Shown here in pieces: positions 24,600-37,200 of a stretch of DNA of 58,878 nt; position 1 is the first letter of the stretch; every line of letters begins with the position of its first letter. The stretch comes from Pleurotus djamor (taxonomy: Eukaryota > Basidiomycota > Agaricomycetes > Agaricales > Pleurotaceae). The stretch covers positions 1 to 58,878 of the forward strand of contig JAPEVF010000253.1 of NCBI GenBank assembly GCA_029747585.1, read 5' to 3'. The translations under genes and the position numbers were made by a program. The notes below the pieces were generated by a model. That model was not told the origin of the DNA and ran no database searches. It saw nothing but the letters and a program-made list of their open reading frames with translations.

Positions 24600-25702
24600 A
24601 TGCCGTCGCGGTCGCGGTCTCGCTCACCAGCCGATTCAAAACCACTGCCCCATGACGCTTCTCCAATATCAGAGTCGGACTACTTCTTGAAGAGTGACGA
24701 GTTCAGAATATGGTTGAAGGAGGAGAAAGGAAAGGTTCGTGAACTATGCACCCTCGCATGACAAACATCATTCATGACTCAATTACGACAGTATTTCGAC
24801 GACCTATCAGGGGATAGAGCAAGGAGGTGCGTCTCCAAGATATACTCCCGAACTAGTCGAGCTCTAACCATCGAGGAAGTTATTTTCGCAAGTTCGTGAA
24901 GGCACGTATATCCATACATCTTGTCTCCTCCACGGAATCTAACTAGTGAATGACATTAGGCATGGAACAAGGGGAAGCTATCAAGTGAAGCGTTTTCTGT
25001 CCATTCTTATTCAGTATTGACACCTGTCGTGTGCAGAGTCTCTCTACGCAGGTGTTGACTCCGGCGCTGTACCTGCGAAAAGCCAGACAAGTTACCAATG
25101 GTCCTTTGCCTCCAAGCAATCGCGGAGTGAAACTGAAGCCTTGAATATCGCGAGGCAACAGATTTCCGCTGCCACGTACAACAAAGATGAGCCCGTTGCC
25201 TCAGGGAGTGGTAGACTCCAAGGTCCGACGTTGCCTTCCGCATCGGATCTTGCTTTGGCTCGCGAGCTCGAGTCTGAACATCGCGAGGAAGACCGCAAAC
25301 ATAAACGAAAAAGAGATAAGATGGAAGCCAAAGAACGAGTAGAAGATATGGTAGGACCGAAGGAAGTTGGGAAGGAAGGGATGCTAGAGAAGAAGCGTGC
25401 TAAGCGCGAGAATGATAGAGCTTTCAGAGAGAAGGGGGAAGATGGTTTGGAGGCAGATGAATCCACTTTGATGGGTGGAAATGATAGCTTCAGAGCCGCG
25501 TATGTTTCCGTTATTTGCTGCTTCCGTGACGTCCGCTTATGGTCCTTCTAGCATCGCGCGAAGAGATGCTGCCAAAGAACGGTACAAGCAGAAAACAGAA
25601 GAGCGAGCCTTCGAAATGAGAGAGCGGGCTAATCAGTTCAGAGAGAAAGAAAAGGCAACGATGGATATGTTCCAGCAGTTAGCGAAGCAGAGGTTCGGTT
25701 AG
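24600..25702 (+). CDS. Arg/Ser- and Lys/Glu-rich nuclear protein, SCI1-like
   Basis: The start at 24600 gives an RS-type beginning (MPSRSRSRSPADSKPLPHDA). A conserved segment follows: SDYFLKSDEFRIWLKEEKGK, YFDDLSGDRARS, YFRKFVKAWNKGKLSS. I associate this segment with the family of plant style cell-cycle inhibitor 1 and its fungal relatives; the match is from memory and tentative. The second half is a charged helix (ALARELESEHREEDRKHKRK, then KRAKRENDRAFREKGEDGLE) ending ERANQFREKEKATMDMFQQL and AKQRFG, stop at 25700-25702. Nuclear location is inferred from composition. One intron is best explained with a GC-AG boundary (AAG/GCACGT to ATTAG/GCATGG); a neighbouring boundary near 25000 was not resolved. 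Confidence 0.65.
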
Positions 25703-26092
25703 CACGTAGGACATTCAGGTCAGGCCTTCCCTCCAGAGTCCAACCCAAGTCAGCTGCTCATATTACCTGTTATTGAATGTGCTGTACAATTTAGACGATC
25801 ATCTAAAAGTCGATCTTGTCGCTAATGACTGAATGTGTTAAGTTGGCGTCAAGACGTATGTCATTCACGTCGCGATAGCTGGCTCTAGCATTGTCGCCAC
25901 GACTATTCTGTTAAGCCATCCAATTAACCGGGATGGTGACCGCGACGATTGCGCAATATAAAAACCCTCTTGCGCCTTCGGATAGTCCTCAGAGCACCTG
26001 AACTAGTCACCGTTCTCAAGTAAGCTTCTGCAATCACTTCCAAGCCATGATCTAACTGCTAACTTGGAGTCTTAGCGCACATAATCTCGAAA
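25703..26092. other. Intergenic, promoter of a small secreted protein
   Basis: About 390 bp without a supported gene. A TATA-like AATATAAAAACC at about 25955-25966, some 130 bp before the next start codon, is a plausible core promoter for the secreted-protein gene. Confidence 0.4.
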
Positions 26093-26333
26093 ATGCAATT
26101 CTTCAACGTCGTCGCCTTCGTCGCTTTTGTTGCTGCCTTCGCTGCCGCTTCTGAGGATGCTAAGTGTACTCCCAGAGGTAGCATGTGCACTATGGCTGGC
26201 AAGAACTCTTGCTGCAAGGGCACCACTTGCACTCCTTCCGACGGTGGTGTCTCCATTGCCGTAAGCCACTGCCCGTCTCATCTTCTCTGATTTCTTTGCT
26301 GATGTATTGCGCCCCTTTCAGACCTGCGAGTAA
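26093..26333 (+). CDS. Small secreted cysteine-rich protein, knottin-like
   Basis: A signal peptide (MQFFNVVAFVAFVAAFAAAS) is followed by a mature peptide of about 38 residues with KCTPRGSMCTMAGKNSCCKG and TTCTPSDGGVSIA. A 56-62-nt intron (GTAAGC to TTTCAG) joins this to TCE and a stop at 26331-26333. The cysteine pattern is C-x6-C-x7-CC-x4-C-x11-C, the six-cysteine spacing of many inhibitor-cystine-knot peptides. It shares C-x6-C-x6/7-CC-x4-C and the GGV motif with the duplicated-module protein at 3056-3521. Function is unknown; it is secreted and disulphide-rich, so toxin-like, antimicrobial or effector roles are all open. The strong TATA-like box upstream fits high expression. Confidence 0.75.
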
Positions 26334-26728
26334 ACGCATCGCACCTAATTGTACCTGTCCTCTCCCTCATATGTAAAACATACATCACTACATGTAGCCT
26401 ATAGTCAAGCAGCCCCCGTCAATGCATATCACTGTTGTGTGTTCTCCCAATCGCATCGGACGCCCGTAGTTCTTAGTTCTCGGAAAATCATGGAAAACAA
26501 CTACGGTCGCGATTCTCGCTGGGTATCCCCCCTAGAAATGGCTTCAACGAACTAGAGGAAAATCCTTTCCAAGGGCATCCTGACATCGTGAAAGGCCTCG
26601 GGCTGGCCTTCCACAGATGGAAGCGTGTAGAGCCCCCTGTCAGGCTCTTGTTCACGGACTTGCGCCGTTAAGCTTAGGCGCCCGATCCTTTACTACGCGG
26701 TGGCTCTCTCGCAGTTCGTCCGCTAACC
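26334..26728. other. Intergenic, VPS4 promoter side
   Basis: About 395 bp with no supported gene; it contains the 3' region of the secreted-protein gene and the upstream region of VPS4. Confidence 0.4.
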
Positions 26729-28421
<1,693 letters not shown>

Positions 28422-28531
28422 GGTAAACATGTAATACTATCTAATTCGCTTTGTGGGAGTCTTTCATTTATTTTTCCTCTCTAATTACTATGACGCTAGA
28501 TGCGACTGTCGGAATATGATAATAGCGTTCT

Positions 28532-30110
28532 TCATCGCTGCTCTGGTCGTTTCCAAACTATCTTGCTTCGTGATGCGGATCGAGCCCTAAGGGCCATAAG
28601 TNNNNNTTGGCTTNGNCNNGNNATGTCCACTTCGCGCAGATCCAATATCATCCTCGTTGATAGAATGGTATACAGCGCTCGCTGAAGTCTACACCCGTGC
28701 GTCACCTTCAGCGCTGTGGACGGANCAGGCAAAATAAAAAAAAAACATACGGAATGAGGACATTGACGAGTTCTCTCTGTGCACAGCCGTTTTTAGTCCA
28801 TTCACCAGAACCCCGCTGGATTTTCACTCACAGGTAGAGACGTTGTGATGATCAAGTTCACCGTGGACATCACTGACGCGTCGTTAGAAGATGGAAGTTT
28901 GGCCCTATTATGAAGCTAACGAAGCTAACATACCTAGCAGGCATGCATAGTAGAAGATACCTTCGAGAGCGATGTCAGGATCATTGAGCTGATATGAACG
29001 ATGTGTCAAAACTCCCTTACAGTTCGCGAAGGCACAATGCGTAAATGATTCGCATGGGAGGTACTCATCGTTCAAGGTGATGACCGCTCGTATTGATGTC
29101 GCAAAGAAGGTCACTGGGAGACTTCAGGTGAGAATTGTCACTTCTGCAACGATGATCGATACTCACCAGAATTATAGACGAGCAGGAGGCAAAATGTCAC
29201 AATAACTCGGTCGTTATCCAACGTCGTGAAGCATCCTGACATGGGTTCTAGCAATGGCCGACTAACTGGTCACCTATAAGTAAGCTCCTCTACATTCCCC
29301 GTTGGCGAGGACTTACCTTTGGCGGTCATTAAGTATCGAGTTTGGAATATAGCGATGCATATCCATATCGTCGTGAAGATTGAAAAGAGCACAAAGCCAA
29401 CATATCGGCTCCTGTTCCACATAGACCACGTCCAAATCGACATGGTTACTGTCGGCGCTCTAGTTAGCCCCACTTCAGCGACCCCATTCCTGGCCGCACC
29501 TTCAGTAAGAAAGTACCCGATGACGAAGGATACTATAATCCACACGAAAGAGGAATGAGCCGTGTCCAGATCAAGATGGCGCGCTATCCAGCTTACTGGC
29601 TGCAAATCCGAAAGTGACTCTACATGTTAGGTCGCCCGGAAAGGTGAGGATTTGTGCTGTACAAGAGTCATCAAGCTCAGGTCATTTTGAAGTCAGGCGA
29701 ATGCATGCGTACGAATGAACGATATTGGTAGATCGATAAGGGGAAGGTACCGTGACGCTATGAAGAGAAACTTCATGAAAGACCACTTGCGTGGCCAGAT
29801 GAAGGTTACNTCCAGGTTGAAGGTAAGCCAATAATCGTAGAACTGGACGTCCTCAGGGTCAAAGACTTTCGGGAACAACCAGCGTTTGGAAATTACATAC
29901 CAGAAGTNCTGTGCTAGCAACTGGGGGAAGTGACGCCAGTGAGCCTTTTTCATATCCATCTCCTTGCGTCCTCGGACTCACGGGTCATGTACTAAGGAAT
30001 AATCGGGTGTCAGAGGTCTAGTGGTCGGGTCTTGCGGAGAGCAAATGGAATATCACCTTTACAAGTTGTATTGAGTGTAAAACAGAAAGGAAGTCAATTG
30101 GGTCGGGCAT
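28532..30110 (-). CDS. DUF6533-like multi-pass membrane protein, copy B
   Basis: It starts MPDPIDFLSVLHSIQLVK at 30110, matching exon 1 of the other copies, although the next part is harder to read because of several Ns (29810, 29908 and others). The diagnostic exon reads FYDYWLTFNL, then IWPRKWSFMKFLFIASRYLP. Later exons are VSFVIGYFLTEGA, MSIWTWSMWNRSRYVGFVLF, a span ending FQTRYLMTAKG, TFFATSIRAVITL and GIFYYACLLG. Then come VMSTVNLIITTSLP, RELVNVLIP, and the last exon RALYTILSTRMILDLREVD. The C-terminus is lost in an N cluster at 28602-28622, so the stop at 28532 is uncertain. It is more divergent from A and E than they are from each other. It is convergent with VPS4, with a gap of about 110 bp. 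Confidence 0.65.
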
Positions 30111-30775
30111 CGTGCGGGTATGGCGGATGGGTGAACTCTATACATCCTTATAANACCAAGGTGATCCGTTCATGCCNTGTGGAGCGGAAACATATCGCTT
30201 GGACACGGAAACAACAACTCCCCAGGTTCAGGCTCTATGCTTGCCATCAAGGGTGTCTTTTGTTTTATCTCGGAGTANTACTGAAAACGACGGGATCGCC
30301 AGTGCACTATCGACATGGTAATGCGTNNNTNGTTATGCGGGAAGATGGAGGTGAGGCTGATTGGCAAGCGTTTATCTATGCATCAGGGTAAATCTAGGAA
30401 ACGTGGCTTCTCGTAATTTTGCACTTACATNCTTCCTACTCCAGGATTTGCCATCCAAATCCGTAGGACTCGGAGATACAAAGTAGCTGATGGTTCATCA
30501 CCTGAAACACTAACCTCAGACATGGCCTACCCATAACCATCTAGACAACTGTGTATCAATGTCTTCTTTAGAGTCAAAGTCGTCAACCGACCCTATCTCC
30601 TCATCGCTACGTCGGGGACCTCGTATCCACCAAGACTAAGTCGAGTTAACGGGGTGGTCGTTGTGACGAACAACACTTCGAAAAGGCGATTTATTCCACA
30701 GGAACATCAAGGACCAGTACGCGTTCAACGCTTTGGTATAAATAATGTTTTGTTTATGATACAACGCCGGACCGA
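30111..30775. other. Intergenic between two DUF6533-like copies
   Basis: Both neighbours are on the minus strand, so this holds the upstream region of copy B and the 3' flank of copy C. It includes several Ns (30154-30432). Some short frames exist but none is supported. Confidence 0.4.
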
Positions 30776-32904
30776 CTAAACGGCACTGACGAGACTTCCC
30801 TTCATTATTGCACTTTCACGCAAGCTCAACATCATCCGTGTGGATATGATGGCGTACATTGATCTCTGCATCCTAGAGTACCATCGTCAGGATGGCTGGC
30901 GATGTTAGAGAGCACAGGGTGGGTGACGTACGGGATCAGAACGTTGATAAGCTCTCGCTAACGAAAACACAGATGGTGGATCAGTTCAGTTTAGACAGGG
31001 GAGAGGGGAGAGGGGTAAGCCTATTAATTACTTACAGGTAAGGCTATTACAACCGCGAGGTTGACGACGGACGAGGCTGAGGAACCAAGTCAATCGTACT
31101 CGGAGGAAAGGGATCGCGATCTGACTAACCGAGTAGGCAGACGTAATAGAATAGACCTAAAGAAAGGCTCAGTCAGTCAGTGACTTGGACAAATCGGATG
31201 CTAGGGTGTCTCTGCTTACAGTTTGCGCATGCCCTATGCGATAAGGCTGAGTTTGCGAGGGGGTGTTGATCGATGCTGAGCGTCCTGAGTAAGGTAGCTA
31301 GAAAGGTCACTAGGGCACGCGAAGAGATACATTAGCATAGGCTTTCGCATGGAGTAACCACTTGCCGAAATTGTNACGTCATCAAAACGCAGAAGGATGT
31401 GATCAACGGCCCGCCATCCAATGATATAAAACATCCCGATAACGGCGCCAGCGTCGATCGAGTCACTGGGCAGAGGTTGCATAGGGATCATAAGTAAGGG
31501 GGACTTGTTGAACCCTAGAGCACAATTCTTACCTTGAGCAGAAGATAAATACCGAGTTTGTAATATTACCTTGCTTGCAAGGTCTCTCAACCCTCATCTT
31601 CGCCTTTTTTGGTAATCCGAAATGCCCGAGTCGAATTTCTCACGCTTTTCGCGTCATCAACGCTACGTCAGCCACGTTTTTCTGCCNTTTTTTAGTAGTC
31701 CAAATTGATCTCACGTCATCCTCCCCATGTCATCTTCTTATCCACCTCCTTCGCGTCATCGCAAGCTTGTCATCCTGTCCCTGCCACCTCGACGCGTCCT
31801 TGCTATCTCACATCTCACCACCATCATAATAGCTCTACTCAAAAGTCGTATCTATCTAGCAGCTAGCGTCAATTGAAGGGAAACCATGCGGGATGAGATG
31901 AAATGGTTTCAAAGTGCGCGTCTGGTTGTGGGACAATGGTACCACAGTTTCACCGCTTCGGAAGGCAAAATGACCTGCTCAGAATATTCATCTCACTACC
32001 AAAGATGATGTGACGGATGTGGAGGGAGCGAATCAGAGATCCTATCATTGTCGACTAGTCGTAGTGATCGTTACACACAATGCATAATTGTAACGCCAAC
32101 CCCGCAAGCAAGGTTTTATTTTGACGACGCAGGCGTCCCTAGTACAAATTGCTGTCCATGCAGCGATAAATAGTACAATGAGAATGGTGCCAACCCTCCG
32201 ATCCCTGTTCCATAGAGACCACACCCAGATGGACATAGCCACTACGCGTTGAAATTAGCTTTGAGAAACAGGGTCGAGTTTCGAAGGGGAAGTCCCCAAC
32301 GCACATTCGGCAAGGAAGTACCCAAAAATAAATGAAACTGCGTGGAGGAGTGTTCATTGGGTAGCTGGCCAGTGTCTGCGAAGTTGACACCCACCAGCAG
32401 CAAGGTAGAAAGTGATTCTACAGGAATGATCATCCGGAAAGGTCAGGATTTGGGCTAATTGAAAAGAAGTCAACTCAGCGCCCGAAGCCTGGGATATACT
32501 ACGCACGTATGAACGAAGTGAGAAGATCAAAGAAGGGAAGGTATCTTGACGCGATGAAGACCAACTTCATGATACACCATTTTCGAGGCCACATCAGCGA
32601 GATTTCCGAGCTGAAGGTGAGCCAGTAGTCGTAAAACTGCAACAGGCAGCCTATGTCAAATAGAAGTTCAGGTGATGTTGGTGAGAGTTCGCTTACGATG
32701 ACGACCGTGCTAGCCACTGGGGGTGGCGACTATATCAGCCTAAATCATTGAGAGAGACCTGGGTGGACTTGCGGCTCGTGTACTAAAGACAAGTATATTA
32801 TCAATGTTTGCTCCGGGTCTGTTAGGCAATCAAGTGCTCACCTTGACAAGTTGAATGGAAGAAAGGGTTGATCCCAGCTTCGATGGGTCGAAGGCGTTAT
32901 CCAT
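30776..32904 (-). pseudogene. DUF6533-like membrane protein, copy C, interrupted by about 580 bp
   Basis: The 5' half begins at 32904 with MDNAFDPSKLGSTLSSIQLV and continues FYDYWLTFSSEISLMWPRKW, FIASRYLPFFDLLTSFI, VSFIFGYFLAECA and MSIWVWSLWNRDRRVGTILI up to FIAAWTAI near 32146. The 3' half resumes exactly where family homology left off, with ILQTRYLSSAQG near 31566. After it come TFLATLLRTLSI, GLFYYVCLLG, NLAVVIALP, REL and the terminal exon MYAIISTRMMLSLRES, stop at 30776-30778. Between them lie about 580 bp with no family homology. Some intermediate exons also read poorly (an early stop after a recognisable APLSGCFISLD stretch, and an N at 31375), so it is probably a pseudogene. Splicing of the insert as a long intron cannot be excluded. 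Confidence 0.65.
31567..32146. mobile_element. Insertion in copy C, possible small non-autonomous inverted-repeat element
   Basis: This sequence interrupts copy C in the middle of an exon that is uninterrupted in the other copies. Near its ends are inverted repeats of 11 bp: ACCTTGCTTGC at 31568-31578 and its complement GCAAGCAAGGT at 32104-32114, 547 bp apart. It has no coding capacity for a transposase. The target-site duplication is not clear, and about 30 bp beyond the right repeat also lack family homology, so a MITE-like element is a hypothesis. An N-containing T-rich run lies at 31687. Confidence 0.45.
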
Positions 32905-33722
32905 GTCAAAAGATATGGGTGGCTTGAGGCGAGGTTGGCAGCGGAGACCATATGTGATCTCAGCGTTTTTAAGGAGCCGGCAAATGTATGGGGTAGATCA
33001 GAATTGTTGGAAAGAAATTCATCACAGGATCATGGAAGGATGACTCCAAAGCTGTACAATACAATTCGAAGTTCGTGTAAGGAAAACGCGTGAGATAACC
33101 ATCGTAGTGAGGGTTTGCCTGGGTTTGCCTAGTGAAGACACGACCACGTCATTTCTGCGCAGGTGCTGAACGTCCATGGTGAATTCAGACCTTTTGTTCA
33201 CAGAGGATATTAACAGTTGGGGAGTTGGAGACGAGGGCACCGACTCACTAAGGCGGGAGATCTCTGAGATCCAAGAGGCTAGAGACATAAATAAATGCTA
33301 TCAGAGCGAGAGAAGACTTGAAATGCATCATAAGCACATCAGAATCAAGGGTTCCCCATGACCGGAAAACGACTTAGTCTGACAGAATCCAGGCTTCCTT
33401 ACAATCTATGGCTGAGATGATGGTGTTTGGTGGAGCAGGAAACAGGCGCCTGCGGCTTGGGGTGGGTGACTCTTGCCACCATCCACCGATATCGAGGCTT
33501 GTTTCCAAGCTCGACCCAGGTTAAGGATGTCTGTTGGGGAGTATTTACACCTTTCATTCAACCAACAAAGGGTTTTACGCGATGCAATCATGACATCCTG
33601 AAAACCGAAGCACGCTCCATCTCTCAATCTCTCTCTTTCATCTGTTCCTATGCACGAGAGATTTCAGCGAGTGACTTGAAAAGCGAGAAAAAGAAGAAAA
33701 GAAAAGNAAAAAAGCTGCACAC
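32905..33722. other. Intergenic between copy C and a secreted-protein gene
   Basis: About 820 bp holding the upstream region of copy C and the 3' flank of the secreted protein gene. It has a purine-rich run with an N (about 33670-33715). No supported gene. Confidence 0.4.
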
Positions 33723-34338
33723 CTACGAAACCGAAAGTCGGTGTAACCCATCAAAGTCCTTCTCAACCAACATCTTCACAGCAGCATCGAACGCGCCTTC
33801 TGGGATCTTAATCTCCCTTTGCACGCCGTCTGCGTTGGTGAATCGCGCGGCGTTCGGTCGCATACACGTCTTTGCACCGCTGCTGGCAAGGGCGTCACGC
33901 TTGACGGGAGTGCCGAGGAGCCATCCCGCTGAACCGGCTGGTGTACACGTCGCAAAAGGGGAGCAATTGCTGAAGCCTATAACCGTGCATTATCACTCTT
34001 AGACCACCTAGCAAAGAGCAAAGAAATGGAAACGCACAAGTAGGCAACCCGTGCGCAGTCCCATCATTCGACGCCTTGAACACCGTACACTGCGTATCAG
34101 AGAACGATTCGCCTAGGTAGAACGAGTTGAGCGGTGCGTTGGTGAATGAATTCGAGAACCCAAAAGCCGTCGGCCAACCACCGCAACAGATGTTGTTGGG
34201 GATGCCGTTGCAGCAGAGACCTTGGGTTTGGCAGGCGCTGCCGGCGGTCCATGCACAAACGTCCATGGCGGATGCGTAGAGGAAGGTGTTGCATAGGAGG
34301 AGAAAAGTGGCAATTAGCTGGGAACTGGGTGTCTTCAT
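33723..34338 (-). CDS. Secreted 11-cysteine protein, paralogue 1
   Basis: A signal peptide (MKTPSSQLIATFLLLCNTFL, then YASA) is followed by DVCAWTAGSACQTQGLCCNG and IPNNICCGGWPTAFGFSNSF. FYLGESFSDTQCTVFKASND comes next. An intron of about 60 nt (T/GTGCGT to TATAG/GC) joins GLPTC to FSNCSPFATCTPAGSAGWLL. The C-terminal part is KTCMRPNAARFTNADGVQRE, then IKIPEGAFDAAVKMLVEKDF and a stop at 33723-33725. The mature protein has 11 cysteines, including two CC pairs. It aligns along its whole length with the neighbour at 35176-35757, including cysteine order, the CCGGW..FGFS core, GSAGW, and the KIP-G-F-A end. The C-terminal IKIP segment is cysteine-free and may be a separate helical part. Family and function are not recognised. 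Confidence 0.78.
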
Positions 34339-35175
34339 TGTACTTTGTAGACACAGACTGCTAGCTTTGGGGCGGTCATGGCTGGCTTATATATGAGATG
34401 CAAAGCGTAGGACTTGCCTTGTCAGCGACATAGGTTCGCGGTGCGTAATGCGTCTGCGTATTGTGTTCCATGTTTATTCAATGCTTCTTCCGTGGTCATC
34501 GCCGCCGAAGGTGTTCAGCGTACCTGGATGAGTCACGAGTTGAGCTTTGTGAAGCTGTAAATTAGTATTTATAGGTCAGTGGATAGAGGGAGTACAGTCG
34601 CGTCGACCCCACGCCTGTCTAATGAGATGTCCTTCACGCCCGACGGGTCTTGATGACAGACACTCGGGAGAACATCCGACGAACGAGGTCTGAGGGCACT
34701 GTCGATCTATCTGGCATCAGTGTCAAAAGGGAGAAGTAACATCCGGGCAGAAACATACCGGAAGGCCTGTTCCTGAGAGGTCATGCCGAGCTGAGGTTTG
34801 TTGAGGAAGGAAGGGGTCTAGCTGGGGGGTTGGGGTTGGGAACCAAACGCATAGTCATGAGCTAAAAGGGCACCCGTCTGTCATGTTTGCCGATCGGGAA
34901 GCTGAGTTTATTATTGAGAGTGTTGCTTGGTAGGCTCTTGCTCCATCTCACGCCTGTCTAAGCAGTTCCGCTGAATCACCACTAACATGACGGAGAAGGC
35001 TTTCCTGTTGCTCGGAATGTGTTCGGACTGTCATCATGGTATATTTGCTTCTTTACATTTGATGCGAGGACGACGAGGACACCGAACAGCAATGTCATCT
35101 ACAACTTAGAGTATGGATCACCTGTTCAAACATGAGCTCAGTAATTTTTGATAGGACAACATATCACGAACCTAT
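34339..35175. other. Intergenic between the two paralogous secreted proteins
   Basis: About 840 bp. It should hold the promoter of paralogue 1 (a TATATATGAG element at about 34388, some 50 bp upstream of its start) and the 3' flank of paralogue 2. No supported gene. Confidence 0.45.
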
Positions 35176-35757
35176 TTACAAGTTCAACAAGCCCTCATGG
35201 TCGCGAGCCATTACGAGCTCAGAGGCCTTCTCAAATGATCCGTCGGGGATCTTAACGCGTTGTGCAACGCCATGTGCGTCTTGGAAGGTCACGATATCCG
35301 GGAGCATGCATTCTTTGCTTTCTCGGGATGTGGCGGTACTGTTACTGGAGGAGAGAACCCATCCAGCAGAACCAAATCGAGTGCAATGTCCCAGACTGTC
35401 ACATTCATTGAAACCTTGGTGATCGGGGTCAAAATTTATTCACAAATTGAAGAGCCACCACTCACAGAAAGTGTCTGTCACAGTGGGAGACGCCGCCTGG
35501 GGTACACCGCAGCTCCCATCCGTAAACCCATCTACGTGGTAAGGTGTATCGACCGGGGTGTTGAGGAACTTGACGGAGAACCCGAATCGTGGAATCCAAC
35601 CACCACAGCACACGAAATCAGGTACGTTCGTGCAACAGAAAGAAAACGCATCGGGGGCGCAATTGTCGCTATCCGTCGCGCAAATCGACATCGCAGTGAC
35701 GACGAGAACGGGATTGAGCAGCCCAACGACGAGCACGGTAGACACTCTGGGCGCCAT
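35176..35757 (-). CDS. Secreted 11-cysteine protein, paralogue 2
   Basis: The start at 35757 gives a signal peptide (MAPRVSTVLVVGLLNPVLVV, then TA). The mature protein reads MSICATDSDNCAPDAFSFCC, TNVPDFVCCGGWIPRFGFSV and YHVDGFTDGSCGVPQAASPT. An intron (T/GTGAGT to CCAAG/GT) then joins DTFC to FNECDSLGHCTRFGSAGWVL. It ends ECMLPDIVTFQDAHGVAQRV, KIPDGSFEKASELVMARDHE and GLLNL at a stop at 35176-35178. There are 11 cysteines in the same order as in paralogue 1 and the intron sits at the same place, so the two arose by tandem duplication. Divergence is strong outside the cysteine framework. An upstream in-frame ATG at 35886 would add a non-secretory extension and was not chosen. Function unknown. 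Confidence 0.78.
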
Positions 35758-36358
35758 GGTGAATCGACGATAGTTGGGTCCCCATTCCCCTCTTATACTG
35801 ACATCGATGTCACGCGCTGCAGTAGAACGGCGAGGCACCAGCCCACAACGCCGAACAGGCCTGAGAACGATGTGACTCCGCGTCAAGAGGAGTTATGCTC
35901 AGGAAGATTGGCCTTGAGCTTGTACCCTGAAGGAGATATTTCCTTGGATATGTGGTCGGAAATTCCAGGGGATCTTCCACCGTCGTGGAACAGCGACTGA
36001 CAAGTACGACGGTCATTGACGAGGATGACCGTCGAGGACGATTGGCTACGTTTGTATAAGGATCATGCCCGAGCACTGACCGAGGCAGTGTGCAGCCTCG
36101 CGTCTGAATCGTGGCCGGGGTCGAGGTCGTGGTCACGGTCATGGTCTGTGCGTCGGTGGCTGCGAAACGGCTTGGCGCTTCTTCGCCCCAAACTTGGTTA
36201 AAATGACGTCAGGGTTCAAATCGTCCGATCCTTCAAATAGTTCCGTAGACTAATTTTCAGACGACTATCTCTCTTGACCACAAACTACCCCCATCACAAA
36301 CTACGCCTACGACTCTTTCCCACATTTTACGCACCCCGTCGACGATACTTCTGCAATA
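35758..36358. other. Divergent intergenic region between a secreted protein and the MARVEL-like gene
   Basis: About 600 bp with both promoters. It includes a GGTC-rich imperfect repeat (GGTCGAGGTCGTGGTCACGGTCATGGTC) around 36120-36146. No gene supported. Confidence 0.45.
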
Positions 36359-37200
36359 ATGGGAATGGACGCGCATATTCGTCGTGGTCATCCGAGTGCG
36401 CGTTTTCCTGGTTGTCGGCGATGTTTAGAAATACTGACCAATGGCGATTTCAGTCGTGTTCGGTCTTCTTATTCTGTTTGGAATCATCGAGGTATGTGGC
36501 CAATATTTCTGGACACATCGCCTTGGCTGACGTTGGCGGCGGGCTTACAGTTGTCGATATCGGCGTGGTTAACGTCACGGTACAGCGTGTGTCTTAAATC
36601 ACCCGAGTTTTCCCTTATTTTCAATTGACTTTGCGGGATACATAGGCGCGCCATGACTACTTCAGCCTCACCCTGCGAGATCGCGTTCGATTTACCCTGT
36701 TCACCTCCATTTGGACGGTCGTGTTCTCCATCGCCTACCTTGTGTTGTTCTGGCATTCTGCGACTGGATCCATATTGACCAGCGTCGCATCGCACTTGAT
36801 TTTGTGAGTGAAATCGAACTGAATGGAATACCCGATCTAAACGCGTTGTAGCCTGTTCCTCAGCTGGGTGTTTTGGACCGCCGCTGCAGCTTCCGTCACG
36901 GAGGTACTCGGGGGTGGTATAAATTGCAGGTATGTGTACATGTATGCGTCAAATCTTGTTGATTCTGACCTAGAAATCGTTTTTGCTCAGTAACACCGCT
37001 GTGAACTACTGCGCGCAACTAAATGCACTCTTGGGATTTGCATGGGTGGAGTGGTGAGTTGCACGAGTCGCAAAAGATCGCAGTTTCTAAAGCACTTTTT
37101 TTCCAGGATTCTGGTCACGCTAGCCATAGTGGTCGTCATTATCCGCGGAGTCAGCGCTGCCCGTCGCGGCGATGGGTACCGTGGTCCTCTGGTCGCCTAA
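36359..37200 (+). CDS. Four-span membrane protein, MARVEL-like
   Basis: The start at 36359 gives MGMDAHIRRGHP. An intron then joins this to IVFGLLILFGIIE (span 1), and further exons encode LSISAWLTSRYS, HDYFSLTLRDRVRFTLF with TSIWTVVFSIAYLVLFW (span 2), LFLSWVFWTAAAASVTEVLG (span 3), SNTAVNYCAQLNALLGFAWV and ILVTLAIVVVIIRGVSAARR (span 4). It ends GDGYRGPLVA at the stop at 37198-37200. The charged pair after span 1 and the late NxC..C motif fit fungal MARVEL-domain proteins, which sit in the plasma membrane or vesicles; the precise role is unknown. Six small exons are inferred and every join preserves the frame. A reading that ignores the first intron gives only a short chance frame. Confidence 0.72.

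Noticed and set aside
36016..36201. Short plus-strand frame with SRSWSRSWS repeats
   Set aside because: It is a translated GGTC-rich simple repeat in a promoter region.
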